A DNA stretch of 64,000 nt from JBJMLO01 sp045805265 (GTDB taxonomy: Bacteria > Actinomycetota > UBA4738 > JACQTL01), in the NCBI GenBank assembly GCA_045805265.1, contig JBJMLO010000021.1, positions 1-64,000 of the forward strand. The letters run 5' to 3'. Position 1 is the first letter of the stretch. Every line of letters starts with the position of its first letter. A program made the position numbers and the translations under genes. This document shows positions 51,695-58,871 of this stretch, one piece after another. The notes under the pieces were generated by a model. It searched no databases. It was not told where the DNA came from and worked only from the letters and a program-made list of their open reading frames with translations.

Positions 51695-52601
51695 GCCCCC
51701 GGTGCGGATGACGGCTCGCGACGCGAAGGCGCCGGGTCGGCGCTTCACCGAGGACGAGGTGGTCCGCTACGCGCGGCACATCATCCTGCCCCAGATCGGC
51801 GGGGAGGGGCAGCGCCGGCTGCTCGACTCCAGCGTGCTGTGCATCGGCGCCGGCGGGCTGGGCTCGCCGATCGCGATGTACCTGGCGGCGGCGGGCGTCG
51901 GAAAGCTCGGCGTCGTGGACTTCGACCGGGTGGACCTGACGAACCTCCAGCGCCAGATCCTGCACGGGACCTCGGACGTGGGCAGGCCCAAGGTCGAGTC
52001 GGCCGCCGACACCCTGCGCGAGCTGAACCCGGGGATCGAGGTCGTCGCGCACGACGTGGTGCTGAACAGCGAGAACGCGTTCGAGTTGCTGGGCGGGTAC
52101 GACCTGGTGATCGACGGCAGCGACAACTTCCCGGTGCGGTACCTGGTGAACGACGCCACGCAGTTGCTCGGCAAGCCGCTCGTGTACGGGTCGATCTACC
52201 AGTTCGAGGGCCAGGTGACGGTGTTCCTGCCGGGCGAGGCCGGGCCGTGCTACCGGTGCCTGTTCCCCCAGCCGCCGCCCCCGGGGTCGGTGCCGAACTG
52301 CGCCGAGGCCGGCGTGTTCGGGGTGCTGCCGGGGATCGTCGGCTCGATCCAGGCCACCGAGGCCATCAAGATGATCACCGGCATCGGCGACCCGCTGGTG
52401 GGACGTCTGCTGATCTTCGACGCGCTCGAGATGGACTTCACCACGGTGAAGATCAAGCGCGACCCGGCGTGCCCGGTGTGCGGCGACGCACCGACCGTGA
52501 CCGAGCTCATCGACTACGACCAGTTCTGCGGGATCGTGCCGGGCGGCGTGCCCGAGGAGGCCGAACACGGCGTCCCCACGACCGTGGGAGGACAGCGCTG
52601 A
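51657..52601 (+). CDS. moeB: MoeB/ThiF-type E1-like adenylyltransferase for CysO activation
   Basis: 314 residues. The ATP site GAGGLGSPIAMYLAAAGVG, the DNLQRQ-like segment LTNLQRQILHGTSDVG, two zinc pairs (CYRC and CPVC) and the Cys in VPNCAEAGVFG all fit MoeB/MoeZ. Unlike mycobacterial MoeZ it has no C-terminal rhodanese domain, so a separate sulfurtransferase would be needed to form the CysO thiocarboxylate. The two-domain sulfurtransferase at 26307 is one candidate (inference). GGAGGCCGGG precedes the ATG; a second ATG lies eight codons later. Confidence 0.9.
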   Translation: MREESNEAMPSDRPPVRMTARDAKAPGRRFTEDEVVRYARHIILPQIGGEGQRRLLDSSVLCIGAGGLGSPIAMYLAAAGVGKLGVVDFDRVDLTNLQRQILHGTSDVGRPKVESAADTLRELNPGIEVVAHDVVLNSENAFELLGGYDLVIDGSDNFPVRYLVNDATQLLGKPLVYGSIYQFEGQVTVFLPGEAGPCYRCLFPQPPPPGSVPNCAEAGVFGVLPGIVGSIQATEAIKMITGIGDPLVGRLLIFDALEMDFTTVKIKRDPACPVCGDAPTVTELIDYDQFCGIVPGGVPEEAEHGVPTTVGGQR

Positions 52602-52879
52602 TGGCGGCGACCGTCAAACTGCCCACCATCCTGCGCAAGCACACCGACGGCCGGGCCGTGGTCGAGGCCGACGGCGCGACGGTCGGCGACGTGCTGCAGG
52701 ACCTCGAGTCCCGGTACGCCGGCGTGACCCGGACGATCCTCACCGAGGACGGCAGCTCCCTGCACCGGTTCGTCAACGTGTACGTGAACGGCGAGGACGT
52801 CCGGTACGGCGGCTCGCTGGGCGCGCCGGTGTCCGAGGGCGACACGATCAGCATCCTGCCCGCCGTCGCTGGCGGCTGA
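52601..52879 (+). CDS. cysO: CysO sulfur carrier protein (ubiquitin-like, MoaD/ThiS fold)
   Basis: A 92-residue beta-grasp protein ending in VAGG, the exposed Gly-Gly that is adenylated and turned into a thiocarboxylate. KLPTILRKHTDGRAVVEADG and VNVYVNGEDVRYGGSL are close to mycobacterial CysO. Its ATG shares one base with the stop of the activator gene (TGATG). It hands sulfur to CysM, giving CysO-cysteine, which Mec then cleaves. No C-terminal extension needs trimming, as in M. tuberculosis. Confidence 0.93.
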   Translation: MAATVKLPTILRKHTDGRAVVEADGATVGDVLQDLESRYAGVTRTILTEDGSSLHRFVNVYVNGEDVRYGGSLGAPVSEGDTISILPAVAGG

Positions 52880-52935
52880 GCCGGACTCGCGCCGGCTCCC
52901 GGATGCGTCGGCGGGCCCTGGGATAATCAGCGCCG

Positions 52936-53868
52936 ATGCGGGCCGACGACATCCTCGAAGCGATCGGGAACACGCCGCTGGTCGGCATCCCGCGCATGTC
53001 GCCCAAGCGGGAGGTCCGGCTGTGGGCGAAGCTCGAGGGGCAGAACCCGACGGGGTCGCTCAAGGACCGCATCGCCAAGCGCATGATCGAGGAGGCCGAG
53101 CGGTCCGGGGAACTCACGCCCGACAAGATCATCCTGGAGCCGACCTCCGGGAACACCGGCATCGCCCTCGCCATGGTGGCCCGGCGCAAGGGGTACCGGC
53201 TGACCGTGGTCATGCCGGACAACGCCAGCGAGGAGCGGATCAGCCTGCTCGAGCTGTTCGGCGCCGAGATCGTGTTCTCGCCGGCCGACCAGGGCACGAA
53301 CGGCTCGATCGAGGTGGCCCGGGCCATGGCCGAGAGCGACCGGTTCTTCATGCCGTTCCAGTACGGGAACCCGGCGAACCCCGCCGCCCACTACCACGGC
53401 ACCGGCGAGGAGATCGTGCGGGACTGCCCGGAGGTCACGCACTTCGTCGCGGGGCTGGGCACCGGGGGCACGTTGATGGGCGTGGGGCGGCGCCTCCGCG
53501 AGCATCGCCCGGAGGTCCGGATCGTCGCGGCGGAACCCGAGCTGGGGGAGCTCGTGTACGGGCTCCGGTCGCTGGAGGCGGGGTTCGTCCCGCCCATCCT
53601 CGACGAGTCGGCGCTCGACCGGAAGTTCCTGGTGGACTCCCGGGACGCGCTGGCCGCGACGCGGGAGCTCACGCGGCAGGAGGGGATCTTCGCCGGCATC
53701 TCCTCCGGGGCCGTGATCCACGCCGCCCGGCGCATCGCGGCGGAGCTCGACGAGGGCCACGTGGTGTGCCTGCTCGCCGACGGCGGGTGGAAGTACCTTT
53801 CGACGAACGCCTGGGCCGCCGATGCGGCGCAGGCCGAGAAGCAGGTGTCGGAGGCGCTGTGGTGGTGA
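52936..53868 (+). CDS. cysM: CysO-dependent cysteine synthase CysM
   Basis: A 310-residue PLP enzyme. The cofactor Lys is in PTGSLKDRIAKRM, the substrate loop is PTSGNTGIALAM and the phosphate cup is LGTGGTLMG. The actinobacterial CysM uses O-phosphoserine and CysO thiocarboxylate. Length and the C-terminal GGWKYLSTNAW, then ALWW, the segment that closes over the active site, match it. A GATAAT box ends eight bases before the ATG and no ribosome site is visible, so it may have its own short-leader promoter although it follows cysO by 56 bases. Confidence 0.93.
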   Translation: MRADDILEAIGNTPLVGIPRMSPKREVRLWAKLEGQNPTGSLKDRIAKRMIEEAERSGELTPDKIILEPTSGNTGIALAMVARRKGYRLTVVMPDNASEERISLLELFGAEIVFSPADQGTNGSIEVARAMAESDRFFMPFQYGNPANPAAHYHGTGEEIVRDCPEVTHFVAGLGTGGTLMGVGRRLREHRPEVRIVAAEPELGELVYGLRSLEAGFVPPILDESALDRKFLVDSRDALAATRELTRQEGIFAGISSGAVIHAARRIAAELDEGHVVCLLADGGWKYLSTNAWAADAAQAEKQVSEALWW

Positions 53869-53877
53869 GGGGGACCC

Positions 53878-54723
53878 GTGGCCGATAGCCGGTCGATCGG
53901 CGTGTTCGACTCCGGGGTCGGGGGGCTGACCGTGGCCCGGGCGATCCTCGACCTCCTGCCAAACGAGCCGGTCGTCTACATCGGCGACTCCGCCCGGTAC
54001 CCCTACGGGCCGCGTCCCCTCGAGGAGATCCGGCGGTTCGCGCTCGAGATCGCCGGCGACCTCGTCCGGCGCGACGTGAAGATGCTGGTGGTCGCCTGCA
54101 ACTCGGTCGAGGTGGCCGCGATCGCCGACCTGGCGGCAGCGCACGACACCCCGGTGGTCGGCGTGGTCGACCCCGGCGCGCGCGCGGCGGTGCGGGCCAC
54201 CCGGAACGGCCGGATCGGCGTGATCGGCACCGAGGCCACGGTGGCGAGCAGGGCGTACGACCGCGCGGTGCTGCGCATGGCCACCCTGGCCCGAGAGCTC
54301 GCCCACCCGCCGTTCGACGGCGAGGGCTTCCGCGTCGAGCTGCTCTCACGGGCCTGCCCCGTCTTCGTCGAGCGGGTCGAGCAGGGCGACACGTCCAGCA
54401 AGGAGCTCCAGGAGGCGGCCGTCGAGTACCTCGAGCCGCTGAAGGAGGCCGGCGTCGACACGCTGATCCTGGGGTGCACGCACTACCCGCTGCTGTCCGG
54501 TCTGATCTCGGTGGTGATGGGCCCGGACGTGGTGCTGATCTCCTCGGCCGAGGAGACGGCGAGGGACGTGTACGCCGCGCTGCTGCGCGACGCCCTCCTG
54601 CGCAGCGACGACTCGCCTCCCGCCCACGAGTTCCTCACGACCGGGGATCCGGAGTCGTTCCGCGAGCTCGGGCGGCGGTTCCTGGGTCCGGAGATCGAGG
54701 TCGTCGGAAGGACCGCGCCGTGA
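53878..54723 (+). CDS. murI: Glutamate racemase
   Basis: A 281-residue cofactor-free racemase that makes D-glutamate for peptidoglycan. The two catalytic Cys are in LVVACNSVEVAA and LILGCTHYPLL; GVFDSGVGGLTV and GDSARYPYG are the family start. The GTG lies nine bases after the cysM stop. Its stop overlaps the next start by four bases. In mycobacteria a rhomboid protease gene lies between cysM and murI; it is absent here. Confidence 0.95.
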   Translation: MADSRSIGVFDSGVGGLTVARAILDLLPNEPVVYIGDSARYPYGPRPLEEIRRFALEIAGDLVRRDVKMLVVACNSVEVAAIADLAAAHDTPVVGVVDPGARAAVRATRNGRIGVIGTEATVASRAYDRAVLRMATLARELAHPPFDGEGFRVELLSRACPVFVERVEQGDTSSKELQEAAVEYLEPLKEAGVDTLILGCTHYPLLSGLISVVMGPDVVLISSAEETARDVYAALLRDALLRSDDSPPAHEFLTTGDPESFRELGRRFLGPEIEVVGRTAP

Positions 54724-55478
54724 GGGTCACGGTCCTGGGTTCCTCCGGGGCCTACCCCGCCGCGGGCGGTGCGGCCAGCGGGTACCTGCTGGAACACGAG
54801 GGCTTCCGCCTCGCGCTCGACTTCGGGACCGGGGCCATGGGGAACCTCCAGCGCCACATCGAGCACACGGAGCTCGACGCGATCGTGCTGTCGCACGAGC
54901 ACATGGACCACTGCCTCGACCTGTACCCCCTGTTCATCGCCCGGTTCTTCGCGGCCGAGGACCTGGCCGCGCTGCCCCTGTGGACGCCGCCCGGGACCCT
55001 CGGCCGCATCGCGGCGCTCGAGGACGAGGAGGGACGGGAGCAGATGCGCGGCGTCTTCGACGTCCACGAGGTGGAGGCCGGCCGGGGGTTCGAGGTGGGG
55101 CCGTTCGGCTTCGAGACGCGCCTGCTGCCCCACTGGGTGCCGAACTCCGGCATGCGCATCACCGCGAACGGGGAGGTGCTGTGCTACACGGGCGACACCG
55201 GTCCCAGCGAGGAGGTCGAGGTCATCGCCCGCGACGCCGACCTGCTGATCATCGAGGCCAGCTGGCAGGACCTGGACCTGCAGAGCGGCAAGCAGCCCTT
55301 TCACCTGACCGCGCGACAAGGCGCGGTGCACGCGACGCGGGCCGGGGCGCGGCGCACGATGCTGTCCCACTTCTGGCCGGGATCCGACCGGAACGTCTCC
55401 CTGGAACAGGCCACCGAGGCCTACGACGGCGAGCTGCTCCTCGCCCAGGAGGGCCTGGCCGTCGAGGTGAACCAGTGA
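54720..55478 (+). CDS. Metallo-beta-lactamase-fold phosphodiesterase, Rv1339-like
   Basis: 252 residues. The metal motif HxHxDH is present in LSHEHMDHCLDL, with further ligands in LLPHWVPNSG, YTGDTGPSEE and LSHFWPGSD. Position between murI and rph is the same as for Rv1339 of M. tuberculosis, reported as an atypical class II cAMP phosphodiesterase, so cAMP hydrolysis is a reasonable working role. The GTG start and the stop each overlap a neighbour by four bases. Confidence 0.88.
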   Translation: MRVTVLGSSGAYPAAGGAASGYLLEHEGFRLALDFGTGAMGNLQRHIEHTELDAIVLSHEHMDHCLDLYPLFIARFFAAEDLAALPLWTPPGTLGRIAALEDEEGREQMRGVFDVHEVEAGRGFEVGPFGFETRLLPHWVPNSGMRITANGEVLCYTGDTGPSEEVEVIARDADLLIIEASWQDLDLQSGKQPFHLTARQGAVHATRAGARRTMLSHFWPGSDRNVSLEQATEAYDGELLLAQEGLAVEVNQ

Positions 55479-56215
55479 CCGCCGCCGATCTGGCCGGGGC
55501 GCGGGTTGACGGGCGGGGGCCCGGCGACCTCCGTCCCATCAGCCTCCAGCTCGGGTACCTGCAGTGGGCGGAGGGCTCGGTGCTGTTCGAGATGGGCCAG
55601 ACCCGGGTCCTGGCCGCTGCGTCCTACGAGCCCCGGGTCCCCAGGTTCAAGGTGGGGACCGGCTCCGGATGGGTGTCGGCCGAGTACTCGATGCTTCCGA
55701 GGGCCACGGAGACCCGGTCCTCCCGGGAGGTCCAGCAGGGCCGCCCGTCGGGCCGGACCCAGGAGATCCAGCGCCTGATCGGCCGGTCGCTGCGCGCCGT
55801 GACGGACCTCTCGGCCATGGGGGAGTGCACGATCTGGGTCGACTGCGACGTGCTGCAGGCCGACGGTGGGACCCGGACGGCCTCCATCACCGCGGGGTAC
55901 ATCGCGCTGGCGGCCGCGGTCCGGACCCTGCGGGAGTCGGGGGCCCTGCAGGCCGACCCGCTGCGGGAGGAAGTCGCCGCCGTGAGCTGCGGCCTGGTGG
56001 AGGGCGAGACGCTGCTCGACCTGTGCTACTCCGAGGACTCCCGTGCGGCGGTCGACTTCAACGTCGTGATGACGGGCTCCGGGTCCCTGGTGGAGGTGCA
56101 GGGAACCGCCGAGGGCGAGCCCTTCTCCCGGGCCGAGCTGGACAGCCTGGTGGATCTGGCGTCGGTCGGCATCGGGCGGCTGGTCGAGGTCCAGCGGGCC
56201 GCGCTCGCCGGGTGA
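55475..56215 (+). CDS. rph: Ribonuclease PH
   Basis: A 246-residue phosphorolytic 3'-5' exoribonuclease that trims tRNA 3' ends. It has the RNase PH core: VDGRGPGDLRPISLQLGYLQ, then GWVSAEYSMLPRATETRSSR and SGRTQEIQRLIGRSLRAVTD, with phosphate-site GGTRTASITAGY. Length is normal. It is coupled by GTGA overlaps to genes on both sides, part of the conserved actinobacterial murI-rph-rdgB order. Confidence 0.95.
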   Translation: MTAADLAGARVDGRGPGDLRPISLQLGYLQWAEGSVLFEMGQTRVLAAASYEPRVPRFKVGTGSGWVSAEYSMLPRATETRSSREVQQGRPSGRTQEIQRLIGRSLRAVTDLSAMGECTIWVDCDVLQADGGTRTASITAGYIALAAAVRTLRESGALQADPLREEVAAVSCGLVEGETLLDLCYSEDSRAAVDFNVVMTGSGSLVEVQGTAEGEPFSRAELDSLVDLASVGIGRLVEVQRAALAG

Positions 56216-56922
56216 TCACGCCGCCACCCGACCCCGACGACGACCCCCGGGGCGCCGGCGGGCCCCCCACGGTCCGGACCTCCGGCGGCGCCGGGTTCCC
56301 GGAGGAGCTGGCGGTGGCCTCCCGGAACCCCGGGAAGATCCGGGAGATCCTCGCGATCTGCTCCACGTGGCCGGTCCGGTGGGTCACCGCCGAGGACGAC
56401 CCCCGGGAGTGGCCTGTCGTGGCCGAGACCGGGAAGAGCTACGTCGAGAACGCCGCCCAGAAGGCCCGGGCCGTGGCGGCGGCGACCGGCGTCCCCGCCA
56501 TGGCCGACGATTCGGGCATCGAGGTCGATGCGCTCGGCGGCGAGCCCGGGATCCACTCGGCGAGGTACGCGGGCGAGGCCGCTTCCGACGAGCGGAACCT
56601 GGCCAAGCTCCTCGAGGCCGTCCGGCACGTCCCCGACCACCGGCGGACGGCCCGATACCGCTGCGTGGCGCTCGTTGCCTGGCCCGGCAGGTGGTTCGCC
56701 TACGCCGAGGCCACCTGCGAGGGCCGGATCATCCTGACGCCGCGGGGCGCGGGCGGTTTCGGGTACGACCCGGCGTTCGTTCCGACCGGCGAGTTCCGGA
56801 CCATGGCCGAGCTTCCTCCCGACGAGAAGGACCGCATCAGCCACCGGGGGCGCGCGTTCCGGGCCCTGGAGCGGGCGTTGCGGGAAGGCCGCCGCGGCGT
56901 CCGTTCGTCACGGCCGACGTGA
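56212..56922 (+). CDS. rdgB: dITP/XTP pyrophosphatase (RdgB/HAM1)
   Basis: 236 residues. The enzyme removes deaminated purine nucleotides. The motifs ASRNPGKIREI, ADDSGIEVDALGGEPGIHSARY (read in two parts), GGFGYDPAFVPTG and ISHRGRAF are complete. Taken from the GTG that overlaps the rph stop, it has an unusual Pro/Asp/Gly-rich extension of about 33 residues; the family normally begins at VASRNPGK, where an in-frame GTG also exists. Confidence 0.92.
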   Translation: MITPPPDPDDDPRGAGGPPTVRTSGGAGFPEELAVASRNPGKIREILAICSTWPVRWVTAEDDPREWPVVAETGKSYVENAAQKARAVAAATGVPAMADDSGIEVDALGGEPGIHSARYAGEAASDERNLAKLLEAVRHVPDHRRTARYRCVALVAWPGRWFAYAEATCEGRIILTPRGAGGFGYDPAFVPTGEFRTMAELPPDEKDRISHRGRAFRALERALREGRRGVRSSRPT

Positions 56923-56962
56923 TTGGGTTGACCGGGGCGCCGGTGTGGCAGGATTCGCATCC

Positions 56963-57400
56963 ATGAGCGACGTCGATCCGGAGTCCCTGCGCCACGTCAC
57001 GGTGTTCTCGACGGTGCCGCCCGAGCAGCTGGCGCGCTTCGCCGACGCCGCGACGATCACCGAGCACGAGCCGGGAAGCTTCCTGGCCGAGCAGGGAGTC
57101 GTCGGGTACCGGTTCCATCTGCTGCTGGACGGGGAGGCGGAGGCGGAACGGGCCGGACAGGTGGTCGGGACGGTCAGCGCCGGAGAGTTCGTGGGGGAGA
57201 TCGGGCTCCTCGGCGGGGGACCGGCCACGGCGACCGTCCGGTGCACGAAGCCGACCCGGTGCCTCACGCTGCGGCGGGAGCGGTTCTGGGAGGTCCTGGA
57301 GGCCGAGCCCGCGATCGCCCTGCGGATCCTCGAGGTGGTGTGCCGACGGATCGTCGCCGAGTCCCAGGCGGGGGCGACCCACAACCTGGCCGCCGGGTAG
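56963..57400 (+). CDS. Stand-alone cyclic-nucleotide-binding-fold protein lacking the phosphate-binding Arg
   Basis: 145 residues, nearly all one CRP-type cNMP-binding domain; there is no DNA-binding domain. The phosphate-binding cassette reads GEIGLLGGGPATATV, where relatives have Arg just before the Ser/Thr-Ala (RSATV). The Arg that holds the cyclic phosphate is therefore replaced by Ala, and binding may be altered or lost. The ATG has no ribosome site. It follows the Rv1339-type gene cluster by 40 bases and faces a STAS gene ten bases from its stop. Confidence 0.82.
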   Translation: MSDVDPESLRHVTVFSTVPPEQLARFADAATITEHEPGSFLAEQGVVGYRFHLLLDGEAEAERAGQVVGTVSAGEFVGEIGLLGGGPATATVRCTKPTRCLTLRRERFWEVLEAEPAIALRILEVVCRRIVAESQAGATHNLAAG

Positions 57401-57410
57401 CCGGCACGCG

Positions 57411-57731
57411 TCAGGCTTCGTCCTCGTCGCCGACGATCTCGACGTTGTCGAGCTTCTGGACCGGGATCAACTCGAGGATCCTGCGGACGAGGCTGCCGGG
57501 GGAGACCAGGATGAGGTTCCCCCGCCCCTCCAGGCCCTGGGCGGTGCGGACGAGGACCTGGATCCCGGTGGAGTCCATGAAGGCTAGCCCCGCCAGATCC
57601 AGGGTCAGATCGCCGCCGCGGTCGATCTCCGGCTTCAGCGAGTCCGACAGTGCAGCCACGTTCGAAGCGTCGAGCTCGCCGACGAGTCGGAAGCCTCGGG
57701 GCGAATCCGTCTTCTCGATGTCCAGCAACAT
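57411..57731 (-). CDS. STAS-domain anti-sigma factor antagonist (second)
   Basis: A 106-residue single STAS domain. The phospho-acceptor motif AFMDSTGIQVLVRT has Ser. An acidic C terminus (GDEDEA) follows. GGGAGGGCTC precedes the ATG. It is a solitary antagonist with no kinase next to it; the RsbW-like kinase at 44991 is the nearest one and cross-talk is possible (inference). Confidence 0.88.
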   Translation of the reverse strand: MLLDIEKTDSPRGFRLVGELDASNVAALSDSLKPEIDRGGDLTLDLAGLAFMDSTGIQVLVRTAQGLEGRGNLILVSPGSLVRRILELIPVQKLDNVEIVGDEDEA

Positions 57732-57860
57732 GAGCCCTCCCGGTTTCCCTGCGCGATGGTGACCGCGCGTATTGTCGTACACGGTGGGGCCGGCACGCGC
57801 ATCTCGGAGATGGTCGGGTGGCCCGGGAACCTGGCACCCCCACCGGAGCGTCGAAGCGCC

Positions 57861-58787
57861 ATGACCAGGTCCTCGCTCCGTTGCCTCGCAACGGTCGCGG
57901 TCGTGCTCGGGTTGCTGGGTGCGGCATGCGGCCGAGCGAACGGCGGCGGCGGGACGGGCGGTGGACCGTCGGGTGTCGCTTCCCCTCCCACCCCCGGCAT
58001 ATCGCACCCCACGGGGCCGGACGACCTCGTGCTGCGCGTGGAGCAGATCGGCGGGTTCGTGACGCCGACCGTGACGATGGTGCGCCTCCCCTCGCTGTCC
58101 CTGTTCGGCGACGGGCGGCTCATCACCCAGGGAGCCCAGACCGAGATCTATCCCCAGCCCGCGCTGTCTCCGCTGCTCGTCCAGCAGCTCACGGAGGCGG
58201 GGGTCCAGCGGATCCTGGAGCTGGCCCGCGGCGCCGGGCTCCTCGGCGAGGACGCCAGCTATACGCAGGGCGGAATCGCCGACGCCCCGACCACCGTGTT
58301 CACGGTCAACGCGGACGGCGGGCACCACGTGGTCCAGGCTTCCGCGCTGGGCATCGACCACGGACCGGGGCCCGGAGGCGTCACCGGCGATCAGGTGGCG
58401 GCCGTCCGGGCGCTGGAGCGGTTCCAGGGCCAGCTGGGCGATCCCGCCGCGGTGCTCCCCGCCGGATCCGTCGGGGACTCCCGGCCCTACGAGCCCCGGG
58501 CGCTCCGGTTGTTCGTGACCCCGGGCGACCCCTCCTCCGGTTCCGGGCCCGAGGAGCCCGCGGTCGCGTGGCCCCTGGCCACGCCGCTGGCGGGGTTCGG
58601 CACGGCGGTCCCCGACGCGGGCGGCCTCCGCGCGGTCCGGTGCGGGACCACGGACGGCGCCGACCTGGACCAGCTCATGCCGTCGGTCCGGCGGGCCACC
58701 GAGATCTCGCCCTGGACGAGCGAGGGCCAGACCTTCGGCATCGCGTTTCGCCCGCTCCTGCCGGACGAGTCCGGCTGCCCCTCGTAG
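57861..58787 (+). CDS. Lipoprotein of unknown function
   Basis: 308 residues with a signal peptide and lipobox LLGAAC, then a Gly-rich linker. The folded part starts DDLVLRVEQIGGFVTPTVTM, followed by LSLFGDGRLITQGAQTEIYP and a long repeat-free region. The D-GR-I-QG pattern resembles lipoproteins seen in actinobacteria without known function. A TATTGT box near 57776 may be the promoter, facing that of the STAS gene. The next gene is a cell wall synthase, so a role at the envelope is plausible but unproven. Confidence 0.78.
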   Translation: MTRSSLRCLATVAVVLGLLGAACGRANGGGGTGGGPSGVASPPTPGISHPTGPDDLVLRVEQIGGFVTPTVTMVRLPSLSLFGDGRLITQGAQTEIYPQPALSPLLVQQLTEAGVQRILELARGAGLLGEDASYTQGGIADAPTTVFTVNADGGHHVVQASALGIDHGPGPGGVTGDQVAAVRALERFQGQLGDPAAVLPAGSVGDSRPYEPRALRLFVTPGDPSSGSGPEEPAVAWPLATPLAGFGTAVPDAGGLRAVRCGTTDGADLDQLMPSVRRATEISPWTSEGQTFGIAFRPLLPDESGCPS

Positions 58788-58871
58788 CAAAAGCTCCACA
58801 CCTCCGCCGCGGTTCCTTCGCAGAGTTCAGGCTTGGGCCGGCGGTGCCCCGGGGAAGTTGTCCGGACAGGG

